DNA of 40,941 nucleotides, taken from Sulfurospirillum sp. (GTDB taxonomy: Bacteria; Campylobacterota; Campylobacteria; Campylobacterales; Sulfurospirillaceae). Shown here piece by piece: positions 1 through 9,072 of the stretch; position 1 is the stretch's first letter; each line of letters opens with the position of its first letter. The stretch is taken from assembly GCA_016735235.1 (NCBI GenBank), contig JAERRW010000084.1, positions 1-40,941 on the forward strand, read 5' to 3'. Under the pieces are notes generated by a model. It saw only the letters and a program-made list of their open reading frames with translations, was not told where the DNA came from and did not search any database. Both the position numbers and the translations under genes were made by a program.

Positions 1-135
1 AGCATTTAAAAGCTCATTACAGCCCTCAAACTCCTCCCATGCATTTTTAGGTATATTAACCTTTTGTATCTGCGTACCCATAGCACCATCTAAAATCATG
101 ACTTTTTGTTTTATTAATTCTTTGATATTATTCAA
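1..135 (-). CDS. metH: Cobalamin-dependent methionine synthase, N-terminal fragment (truncated by window edge)
   Basis: Reverse-strand translation reads (M)NNIKELIKQKVMILDGAMGTQIQKVNIPKNAWEEFEGCNELLNA, matching the MetH N-terminal LDGAMGT...GCNELL signature. Frame is open from about 168 to the edge. TTG at 135-133 with upstream AAGG is a plausible start; GTG 165-163 or ATG 99-97 are alternatives. Not in ORF track. Confidence 0.78.
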   Translation of the reverse strand, partial: MNNIKELIKQKVMILDGAMGTQIQKVNIPKNAWEEFEGCNELLNA

Positions 136-347
136 AATATGCCTTATCTGGGATTGTAAACCCACCTTTTATTTCTAAATTACTTAGTATATTTTGCCAT
201 AATTTTCTTAAAAAATATACTAAGTTGAAGATATGTTTCAAATCAATTTCTAATACTATGTAGTAACATTAAATTTCTAGTGGTCTATTACTTGTTAAGT
301 CCCACCTTATTATGGGTTGGATTAATATAAAAATTAACAAAAATGGG

Positions 348-3300
348 TCAGTCCTCTACTGTGTTTTTAGACTCATCTTTATAGCAATTCAATGTAGAAT
401 TGAAATCCCATTTATCTGCATACATTCCATAAAAATAGTTACTTTCATTACATGTTACATGTTTTTCATCCTTGCCTTTATCAAAATGTAGATGAAAAGC
501 ATAAATATTAATGTTAGTCTTAACTATTTCATTGACTAATTTTTTTTGATTATTAATAATTCTTCTACTGCTTGCTATGTCAGTAATGCCTAGTTTTTTA
601 AGATATTCAATCTTGTTACCTTTAATTTTTCCTAAAATACCGCCAGTTGGCATAGGAGATTTAATTTTTGCACTAATGCCTTCTTTTACAGCCTCCCAAG
701 TAAATAACTCCATCATTAATCTATTTTTATCAACAAACTTATTAGAAAAATCCATTGGAGTATTCACTTTATCTGTTACTAATATTGCATCAGAATTATT
801 TTTAAACCATAGATTTATGTCATTTATATCCATCGGACTATATTTTTTATATATTTTCTGCTCTTTAAATATCTTTTTACTTGGAGGCAACGCTCCTTTA
901 TAGCCAGTAATTCTTGCCCAACTTTTCCAGTCATGTGCTGCTACATAAATATTATCTGATGTTTTTATAATATCTAGCTCAAATAAACGAAATCCTTTTT
1001 TATAACTTAGATTAAGAGCCTCTAAAGAGTTTGTATAATTATGACCATCAATTTGACCGCCTGCATGAGCTATAAATCTATTTGTATCTTTTGCATACAC
1101 ATTTGCTTTTGCATTGTTTTTCTTCTTATCTTTTTTTAATTGTTTCAACTCTTTTTTAGATAAAGGTTTTATGTAACTAGATATAACATGATTTAAAGAT
1201 GTTTTAGATGAGTATTCTTTTATGTTATTGTTTGTGTTCGAATAGGCAATATAAGCCACTCTTCCATTCAAAGTTTGCAGTAACTTAAAGTTAAGTTCAG
1301 AAAGTTTTTTTTGAAATCCTGGCCAATTACTTCTTATAGCATCGTGAGAGGCAATCGCCCAAAACTTCTTTTTTTTAATTAATGATTCTAGTTTGACTAA
1401 AAATTGTTTAGCATCATCTTCAATGCCATAAATATCAAAACTCTCAACATTGAATTTTCCTTTACGATCAACTGTTAGGAGATTGACTCCTCGAGTTAAT
1501 CTAAAGTTTTTTTCAGCAGTTTTTATTGTGCTTGCAATATATCTAGAGGTTATAAGCTCCGAACTAGTTATTGAAATAATATTAGGGGCATATTGAACTT
1601 TTTCTTTTTCTTTTTTTTCAAAAGAGGAGATATTATTTGATTCTGTAATTAATTGAATATTCTCTTTAGTGAAATTTATTGTATTACCTTTTTTATGAAT
1701 ACCAACTTTTTGTTTATTTCCAAAATATGCTTTATCTATTTTGCCATTTTTAGTGAAAACTACTAAGTGTAACCGTTTATGCCTTGTATCATAAATGTGA
1801 GGATTAAATGCACTCTTTACACTGCTTTTTCTTTGTCCAATCAGCACCATTTCATAGTTAAAAGTAAAATCAAATACTTCATCTTGATATTTTTTAGAGA
1901 CTTCATCTTGTATTAAAGGCATGCTACTTGTATCTAGACCAGATTTAATTCTTAATCTGTTACCTGTTATATTAATACTTATACCATCATTATAAGCTCT
2001 TCTATCTAGCGATGCTTTGTTGAGCGATGTTAATTTAACTCGATTTTTTTTAAGAAATGAATCAATGTCCTCAGTTTTAATAAAATCAACTAAAAATTTA
2101 GCATTTGTCTTTATCTCTGCACCATCAAGGATAATACGAGGTAACTCTATTTGATAAATTGTATCTTTTGTATCTTTATGTAGATTTTTTTCATCCACAT
2201 TAGTTATAAGGTATAGTTGCCTTGTCTCCTTTCTAAGCTTATCAAGAGCAGGATGGTGACTTCCCATTAGTAGATGGTCTGGAAAAATATAAATTGATGT
2301 ATTTTCAAGTAAAGAATTTTCTTTTAAATACACTATCAAATCATTTATTAAATAATCAACAGCTGATGCTGAAAACTCTATGTCATTATCTTTTTTTGAT
2401 ATAAATTGTTCCATATTTTTATCATAAACACCATTTGGAAAGTGAGTATTCATTGTCAATAAAAATAATGCAAAAGGCTTATCTTTGTCTTTTTGGAATT
2501 GTTTGATTTGAAGTTTAGCTTCATTAAATAGGTCATGGTCATGAAGACCATTTTTAACTTTTTGATATTTGCCAATACTATTAACTTCTGAAATTACTGG
2601 AATGCCATATGCACTTAAAATATCAGATTTGCCTGCATATTCCTTATTTCCAATTATATATTTACTGTTATATCCAGCGTTATTTAAAATATGCCCTAAT
2701 CCAGTCAATTTAACAGTGCTAGCTCCTTGAAAAGAGTTATTTTCTTGATCTTTAAAAAATGCAGGCATACCAACTTGATGATTATATAATGAGCCAGCGG
2801 TCCAATCACCTCCTGGACTTTCTGGCATTTGATTATAAAATGTCCACTCTTTAGACAATCTACTTAGATTAGGGGTTATATTATTGAAGTGTTTTCCTAG
2901 AAATCCCTGCTCTAAAGACTCAATAGAAATTACAATAATATTTTTACCTTTTTTAGCAGTAATATTATTTGGAGTAACATATTCTTTTGGATTTATCCCA
3001 ACATCAATTAATGCTTGATTAAAACTTTTTTCCTCAGCATTAAGAATCTCATATGTTTTATAAGCTTCATTAAAAATGCCATTTGGTAAACTCAATAAAA
3101 TAAAAGATATTAAAACCGCTGGTATAAAAAATTTATTTTTGCGAAGTTTGGAAGTATTCATCTTTTTCGATATGAAATAAAATACACTACTAAGTAAGAT
3201 AAACAATACTATGAAAGATAAAGCTTGTAATACAAATTGGAAACCAGGCCCTTTAATTGCATCTAGATTCATGTGGGTATAAAATCTATAGTCGACAAAT

Positions 3301-3449
3301 CTTTCAGTCATATATAATGCTACAAATTCCAAAGTTGAAAAGAGAGACGCTACAAGTGAAAATATAATTCTTCTGTTCTTTCTTTTAATCTTAGATGAAA
3401 GAAAGAACAAAAAAACTAGCCAAAGAAATATTTGATAAATATAGAACAT
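348..3449 (-). CDS. Membrane-anchored multidomain protein: N-terminal TM helices, AlkP-superfamily phosphoglycerol transferase (OpgB/LtaS-like), ILEI/FAM3-like domain, C-terminal GDPD-like domain
   Basis: N-terminal hydrophobic segments. Sulfatase-fold motifs: IVISIESLEQ (E177), GGDWTAGS (candidate nucleophile T217), NTH (H336), FPDH (D391/H392). Residues about 619-738 (ITSSELITSR...LTRGVNLLTVDRKGKFNVESFDIYG...VAYIAY) resemble ILEI/FAM3. Residues about 790-1000 carry GDPD-type motifs FIAHAGG, FELDI, AAHD, MELF. Confidence 0.85.
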   Translation of the reverse strand: MFYIYQIFLWLVFLFFLSSKIKRKNRRIIFSLVASLFSTLEFVALYMTERFVDYRFYTHMNLDAIKGPGFQFVLQALSFIVLFILLSSVFYFISKKMNTSKLRKNKFFIPAVLISFILLSLPNGIFNEAYKTYEILNAEEKSFNQALIDVGINPKEYVTPNNITAKKGKNIIVISIESLEQGFLGKHFNNITPNLSRLSKEWTFYNQMPESPGGDWTAGSLYNHQVGMPAFFKDQENNSFQGASTVKLTGLGHILNNAGYNSKYIIGNKEYAGKSDILSAYGIPVISEVNSIGKYQKVKNGLHDHDLFNEAKLQIKQFQKDKDKPFALFLLTMNTHFPNGVYDKNMEQFISKKDNDIEFSASAVDYLINDLIVYLKENSLLENTSIYIFPDHLLMGSHHPALDKLRKETRQLYLITNVDEKNLHKDTKDTIYQIELPRIILDGAEIKTNAKFLVDFIKTEDIDSFLKKNRVKLTSLNKASLDRRAYNDGISINITGNRLRIKSGLDTSSMPLIQDEVSKKYQDEVFDFTFNYEMVLIGQRKSSVKSAFNPHIYDTRHKRLHLVVFTKNGKIDKAYFGNKQKVGIHKKGNTINFTKENIQLITESNNISSFEKKEKEKVQYAPNIISITSSELITSRYIASTIKTAEKNFRLTRGVNLLTVDRKGKFNVESFDIYGIEDDAKQFLVKLESLIKKKKFWAIASHDAIRSNWPGFQKKLSELNFKLLQTLNGRVAYIAYSNTNNNIKEYSSKTSLNHVISSYIKPLSKKELKQLKKDKKKNNAKANVYAKDTNRFIAHAGGQIDGHNYTNSLEALNLSYKKGFRLFELDIIKTSDNIYVAAHDWKSWARITGYKGALPPSKKIFKEQKIYKKYSPMDINDINLWFKNNSDAILVTDKVNTPMDFSNKFVDKNRLMMELFTWEAVKEGISAKIKSPMPTGGILGKIKGNKIEYLKKLGITDIASSRRIINNQKKLVNEIVKTNINIYAFHLHFDKGKDEKHVTCNESNYFYGMYADKWDFNSTLNCYKDESKNTVED

Positions 3450-3667
3450 GTTAACCTTTAAATTTAAACTAGATTGCAGTGTAGCACAACTATATTAACT
3501 CAATTTCCACATTGCAAATAATTCTACACTTTTTACATGTTTAATAATGCAAAAAAACAATCCACTTTTATAAAAGAGAGTAGCTATAGAAAACTATTGA
3601 AAAAAAAACAAATTTATGCAATAATGGAGATAGAATAAATAGAATTTTTTATAAAAAAGGTAGATAC

Positions 3668-5479
3668 ATGTGCGGAATAATAGGCTATATTGGAGAGAGA
3701 GAGAAAAAAGAATTTCTTATAAATGGTCTAAAAGAGTTAGAGTATAGAGGCTACGATAGTGCCGGTATTGCTACTTTTAAAAATGGACATATCTCTTCAT
3801 ATAGAGCTTTAGGAAAATTAGAAAATTTAATACATAAAACAGATCTATTTTCAAGTGATGGTTTTGGATTAGGAATTGGTCATACAAGATGGGCAACACA
3901 TGGAAAGCCAACCGAAATAAATGCTCACCCTCATTGTGGTGAATTTTCACACATAATTCACAATGGTATTATTGAAAATCATAGAGAGATAAAAAAAAAT
4001 CTTCTTTCAAAAGGAGTTAAATTTTTATCTCAAACTGATTCAGAAGTAATTGTACATCAGTTTGAAAAGTTTATTAGCGAAGGAATGGACGCAAAAAAAG
4101 CTTTTAAAAACACAATAGAGATAGTCCAAGGAGCATATGCTATTTTGCTCATAACAAAAGATGAACCAGACACCATATTTTTTGCTAAAAGTAGAGTCCC
4201 TTTAATGCTTGGTACAAATAGAAAAAAAGAGAAATTTATGAGTTCTTCTGATGCTCCTCTTATGGGACATGCCACCGAAGTTGTCTATCTTGAAGATGGT
4301 GAATATGGCTGGATTACAAAAGATGAAATTTCTATATTTGCAGATGAACAACTTGTTACTCCTAAATTTATTACTCTCAAAAAAAATAAAATTCATGCTC
4401 AAAAAAATGGATTTAGATTTTTTATGGAAAAAGAGATATACGAACAATCAAATGTAATAAGTGAAACTTTTATGGGGCGAGTAAGCAACGATAGTATAGA
4501 ACTTGAAGAGCTTAATAATATAGATTTTAACAATATAGATTCTATTAAAATATGTGCTTGTGGGACTAGCTATCATGCTGGTCTTGTGGCTACATATCTA
4601 TTTGAAAGACTCTCAAAAATAAAATGTCAAGTAGAAATTGCTAGTGAATTTAGATATAAAGAACCATTACTAGATAAAAAAACACTTTTTTTATCTATAA
4701 GCCAAAGTGGAGAGACAGCCGATACACTAGAAGCTTTAAAAATAGCAAAAATTGCAGGTTTAACAAGTCTTGCTATATGCAATGTTGATAACTCATCTAT
4801 TGTAAGATTATCAGATGTAACACTACTAACAAGAGCGGGCATTGAAAGAGGAGTTGCAAGCACAAAAGCATTTGCAACACAAGTAGCAACTCTTTGGTTA
4901 TTAGCACTCTATATAGGAAAAAATAGAAAAACAATAAGTAAAGAAAAAATGAGAACTGAAATAGAAGCACTTCTTCGCATTCCATCTGTTTTAGTTGTAA
5001 AAAACAGTACACATGAAAAAATTAAAAGACTCTCTAAAAGATATCTTCATGGTCATGGATTCTTTTTTATAGGAAGAGATATATTTTTTCCACTTGCCCT
5101 AGAAGGTGCTTTAAAACTAAAAGAGATAAGTTATCTTCATGCAGAGGGTTATCCAGCGGGTGAAATGAAGCATGGCCCAATTGCATTAGTTGATAGTGAG
5201 CTTTTTACTATTGCTCTTATGCCTCAAACTATACTTTATGATAAAATAAAAAACAATGTAGAAGAGTTAAGTGCGAGAGATGCGACCATACTTGCTATAA
5301 GTCCCAAAAAACTTAACTTGGCAGATGATTTTATTAAAACATCAAATCAATCTCACCCAATGAGTGAATTTTTTGAAATGATGATAATCATGCAGATACT
5401 AGCACTTGAAATTGCAGTGAGGTTGGGTAACGATATAGACATGCCAAGAAATTTAGCTAAAAGTGTAACTGTGGAATAG
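3668..5479 (+). CDS. glmS: Glutamine--fructose-6-phosphate aminotransferase (isomerizing)
   Basis: MCGIIGYIG N-terminal Cys-nucleophile glutaminase, RGYDSAG, SIS domains (CGTSYHAG, SQSGETADT), C-terminus DMPRNLAKSVTVE; 603 aa. Confidence 0.98.
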   Translation: MCGIIGYIGEREKKEFLINGLKELEYRGYDSAGIATFKNGHISSYRALGKLENLIHKTDLFSSDGFGLGIGHTRWATHGKPTEINAHPHCGEFSHIIHNGIIENHREIKKNLLSKGVKFLSQTDSEVIVHQFEKFISEGMDAKKAFKNTIEIVQGAYAILLITKDEPDTIFFAKSRVPLMLGTNRKKEKFMSSSDAPLMGHATEVVYLEDGEYGWITKDEISIFADEQLVTPKFITLKKNKIHAQKNGFRFFMEKEIYEQSNVISETFMGRVSNDSIELEELNNIDFNNIDSIKICACGTSYHAGLVATYLFERLSKIKCQVEIASEFRYKEPLLDKKTLFLSISQSGETADTLEALKIAKIAGLTSLAICNVDNSSIVRLSDVTLLTRAGIERGVASTKAFATQVATLWLLALYIGKNRKTISKEKMRTEIEALLRIPSVLVVKNSTHEKIKRLSKRYLHGHGFFFIGRDIFFPLALEGALKLKEISYLHAEGYPAGEMKHGPIALVDSELFTIALMPQTILYDKIKNNVEELSARDATILAISPKKLNLADDFIKTSNQSHPMSEFFEMMIIMQILALEIAVRLGNDIDMPRNLAKSVTVE

Positions 5480-5504
5480 AGTAAAATTAATTTAGGAGTC
5501 GGAA

Positions 5505-6764
5505 TTGATTAATTACACAAAACAGATAACCGTGCTTTATGTTGAAGACGAAGAGGACATAAGAGCAGGATACGAGAGAGCAATAAGTAGATATTGCAAA
5601 ACTGTGTTTATTGCAAAAAATGGTGCAGAGGGGCTTGAACTTTACAAGCAAGTTTCTCCTGACATAGTCGTAAGTGATATAAAAATGCCTATTAAAAATG
5701 GCATAGAGATGGTAAAAGACATACTCAATATAGATAAAAATCAAGCTATTATATTTACAACTGCTCATACAGAATCAGACTATACACTTGCAGCTTTGAA
5801 TTTACAAGTAGATGGGTATCTTTTAAAACCTGTAGATAAAAATAAATTAAAAGATAAATTAGAACAAATCGCTAAAAATATTATTTTAGAAAAAGAGAAT
5901 ATAAAAAATCAAAAAATATTACAAAAAATATTGGATATTCAGACAAGCATAACTTTGCTTACTGATTTTGAAAAAATAGAGTTTGCTTCTAAGTCTTTTT
6001 TTAATCTTTTTGGAGTAGATCATAAAAATGAATTTTATTCACTATACCCTAAGTTGTTGGATATTTTTGTCAAGCATGAAACTTATATTAATGCTGATAC
6101 AAAAGAGGAGTTTATAAAAAAATATAAAAATGCACAAGAAGAATTCAAAATAATATCTATTGCGTCTGTTGTTGGTGAAGTAAAAGTTTTTCACATAGAG
6201 ATTGATGCTTTTGACAATCTTTTTCTTGTAACTTTAACAGATATAACAAAGATACAGCTTGAAAGATTAAACACTGGATACAAAGCAACACATGATAGCT
6301 TAACAGGGAGCTTCAATAGAGCTAAATTTGAGGAAATTTTTGATGAAAAGTACAAAAGAGTAAAAAGATATAACAGAACTCTTTGCATTGCTATTTTAGA
6401 TATAGATTTCTTTAAAAAAGTAAATGATAACTATGGTCATCAAATAGGCGATGAAGTACTTAAGGAACTAGCTAAACTCTCTATAAATCAAGTGCGAAGT
6501 ACAGATTTTTTTGCTAGATGGGGAGGAGAGGAGTTTATACTGCTTATGGATGAAACATCTTTAAAAAATGCAACTAAGGTGTGTGAGAAACTAAGAAAAA
6601 GTGTAGAAAATTTTAAAAAACAAAATTTACCTCAAATTACTATAAGTATAGGCTTAAGTCAAATTCAGCAAAATGATACAAAGGATAGTTTTTTTAAAAG
6701 AGCAGATGAGGCTCTTTATAAAGCTAAAAAAAATGGGAGAAATATGGTTGTAAGTCATGGATAA
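5505..6764 (+). CDS. Response regulator with REC, PAS-like and GGDEF domains (diguanylate cyclase)
   Basis: REC: LYVEDEEDIR...VVSDIKMP...TAHTES...KPVD. GGDEF signature RWGGEEF with RxxD (RSTD) five residues upstream, i.e. an I-site. TTG start. Confidence 0.93.
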   Translation: MINYTKQITVLYVEDEEDIRAGYERAISRYCKTVFIAKNGAEGLELYKQVSPDIVVSDIKMPIKNGIEMVKDILNIDKNQAIIFTTAHTESDYTLAALNLQVDGYLLKPVDKNKLKDKLEQIAKNIILEKENIKNQKILQKILDIQTSITLLTDFEKIEFASKSFFNLFGVDHKNEFYSLYPKLLDIFVKHETYINADTKEEFIKKYKNAQEEFKIISIASVVGEVKVFHIEIDAFDNLFLVTLTDITKIQLERLNTGYKATHDSLTGSFNRAKFEEIFDEKYKRVKRYNRTLCIAILDIDFFKKVNDNYGHQIGDEVLKELAKLSINQVRSTDFFARWGGEEFILLMDETSLKNATKVCEKLRKSVENFKKQNLPQITISIGLSQIQQNDTKDSFFKRADEALYKAKKNGRNMVVSHG

Positions 6765-8649
6765 ATCTCAAAGAGAGAGAAGAATAAAGCTTTATATTTT
6801 TATACTTCCTATTGCGTCTATAGTGCTTTTATTGATTATAATCTCTACTGTTTTTATTCTTTTTATAAATAATGCAAAAGAAGAGAAAAGCAATGAATTG
6901 AGACAAAACCTAATCTCTTCAACAAAAAATACTGCTAAAGAAAGAGTACTGTATATAGAAAAATCAATTAATCAAAGCATTGAAGACTTAAATTATAATA
7001 TGAGAACTTCTTTAAAAAATAGAGTTTATGAGGCTTCTTCTATTATTGATAAAATCATTCAAAACAATCCAGATAAATCTAAAAAAGAGATAGAAAAAAT
7101 AATTATTCAAGTAGTAGGAGCTGCTAGATATAACGAAAATAAAGGGTACTACTTCGCTTATAATTTTACTACAAAAAAAATGACCGTTCATTCACTGTCG
7201 AAATTTATAGATAAAAAAATAGATAACTTAGAAGATAAAAAAGACAACATTCTTATAGAGGGCGATGACATTCTTACAAAAGAGAATAATCAAGGTCTTT
7301 TTAAGCGTCTCTATTTTTTAAAACCAAATAATCAAAATAAAAAATTTGAAAAGATAAATTATATAAAATATGTTAAAGAACTAGACTGGATAATAGGCAC
7401 TGGAATGTACATGGAAGATGTGAAAAAAGAACTTCAAGGTAGTATATTAGAAAAAATAAACAACGAGAGATACCAAGGCAATAAATACTATTGGGTATAC
7501 GATACAAATAATACCCTTTTGGCTCATCCTTATAAAGAAAAAAAGATAGAAAAATCTACAAAAAATCTAAAAGAGATTAATATAGTGAAACTTTTTGTAA
7601 AAAAAGCAAAAGAGAACAGAGATGGAGCTTATGTTGAATATGTTTGGAAAAATCCACAAACCAATATAGATGAGACAAGAGTAAGTTTTGTAAAATACAT
7701 AGAAGAGTGGGATTGGATAGTAGGAACGGATATTAATTTACATGAAATAAAAAAATCCGCACAAAAATCTGAAGAAATTCTTGAAAAAGAAATTTATAAT
7801 TTATATATTTTTGTCTTTTATCTTGTTACTATATCATTAATATTTATAGTTATTTTTTCATTTTATCTATCGCGTCAAACTGGTAAACTTTTTAATATAT
7901 ATAAAGATGACTTAAAAGAGAAGATTAAAATAGCAGTTCAAGAGAATATTAAAAAAGATAAAATGATTCAACAGCAATCAAAACTAGCTTCTATGGGAGA
8001 GATGATAGGTAGCATTGCTCATCAGTGGCGACAACCATTAAATGCTCTTAATATAAATATACAAAACCTTGAAGATGATTTTGAAGATGAATTAATAGAC
8101 AAAGACTTTTTAAAAAATTTTATAGATAAAAATATAAAAATTATTCATTTTATGTCAATGACTATAGATGATTTTAGAAATTTTTTTAGAATTGACAAAA
8201 CAAAAAACTCTTTTAGTGTTAAAAAAGCCATAGACGACACTATCTCTATACAAAAATCACTATTAAGTCATCATAATATATCAATATCAACAAGTGGTGA
8301 AGATTTCAAGATACATGGATTTCAAAATGAGTTTAAACAGGTTATTTTAAATATCATAAATAATGCAAAAGATGCTCTTATAGAGAAAAAAATAGTAAAT
8401 CCTAAAATAACTATTAATTTTGATTCTAATCAAATTTCTATTAAAGATAATGCAAAAGGTATCCCTAAAAATATTATAAATCGTATTTTTGAGCCATATT
8501 TTACAACAAAAGAACAAGGCAAAGGAACGGGCATGGGTCTATACATGTCAAAAATGATAATAGAAAACAACATGTTAGGAAAAATAACGGTTAAAAATAA
8601 TGAAGATGGAGCTGAAATTACAATAAAGATGAGTAGTGCAAATTTATAG
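6757..8649 (+). CDS. Sensor histidine kinase with tandem periplasmic Cache-type domains
   Basis: Two TM segments flank two Cache-like repeats (YYFAYNFTTKKMTVHS...WIIGTGMYMEDVKK; YYWVYDTNNTLLAHP...WDWIVGTDINLHEIKK). HisKA H-box IAHQWRQPLNAL; HATPase_c NIINNAKDA, GKGTGMGLYMSK. Overlaps upstream gene by 8 nt. Confidence 0.93.
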   Translation: MDKSQRERRIKLYIFILPIASIVLLLIIISTVFILFINNAKEEKSNELRQNLISSTKNTAKERVLYIEKSINQSIEDLNYNMRTSLKNRVYEASSIIDKIIQNNPDKSKKEIEKIIIQVVGAARYNENKGYYFAYNFTTKKMTVHSLSKFIDKKIDNLEDKKDNILIEGDDILTKENNQGLFKRLYFLKPNNQNKKFEKINYIKYVKELDWIIGTGMYMEDVKKELQGSILEKINNERYQGNKYYWVYDTNNTLLAHPYKEKKIEKSTKNLKEINIVKLFVKKAKENRDGAYVEYVWKNPQTNIDETRVSFVKYIEEWDWIVGTDINLHEIKKSAQKSEEILEKEIYNLYIFVFYLVTISLIFIVIFSFYLSRQTGKLFNIYKDDLKEKIKIAVQENIKKDKMIQQQSKLASMGEMIGSIAHQWRQPLNALNINIQNLEDDFEDELIDKDFLKNFIDKNIKIIHFMSMTIDDFRNFFRIDKTKNSFSVKKAIDDTISIQKSLLSHHNISISTSGEDFKIHGFQNEFKQVILNIINNAKDALIEKKIVNPKITINFDSNQISIKDNAKGIPKNIINRIFEPYFTTKEQGKGTGMGLYMSKMIIENNMLGKITVKNNEDGAEITIKMSSANL

Positions 8650-9001
8650 AGATAATTTAATTTTTATTGAAATAGAAGAATCAGAAATACCATGGTTAAA
8701 AATATTTCCCATAATAAAATATAGAGAACTTAGCGAGTGTGATAATATAACCAGAGACAAATTACTAGATATTATGTTACTAATAGAAGCAAACATGATA
8801 AAATATTATAAACCCAAAAAAATAAATATAGCTATGTTTGGCAACTATCTTCCTCATTTTCATATACATGTAATGGCAAGATTTCAAGAAGATTCATATT
8901 TTCCAGAACCTATGTGGGGAGAAAAACAAAGAGATAGTAAGCTAAATTTACCATCTTTTAATAAGTTTGTTTCAATTATAAAAAAAATATTAAATGACTA
9001 A
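8636..9001 (+). CDS. HIT (histidine triad) family protein
   Basis: LPHFHIHVMARFQEDSYFPEPMWGEKQR fits the HxHxH triad; GTG start overlapping the kinase gene by 14 nt. Confidence 0.82.
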   Translation: MQIYRDNLIFIEIEESEIPWLKIFPIIKYRELSECDNITRDKLLDIMLLIEANMIKYYKPKKINIAMFGNYLPHFHIHVMARFQEDSYFPEPMWGEKQRDSKLNLPSFNKFVSIIKKILND

Positions 9002-9072
9002 ATTGAAATTTTTTTAAGTTTAAAGTCTTGCAGATATGCTAAAATGAGTTTAAAATTCAATATGGAGAAAAT

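Noticed and set aside
577-903. Plus-strand ORF opposite the GDPD-like domain (108 aa)
   Set aside because: Shadow ORF within a strongly supported minus-strand gene; no recognisable domain.
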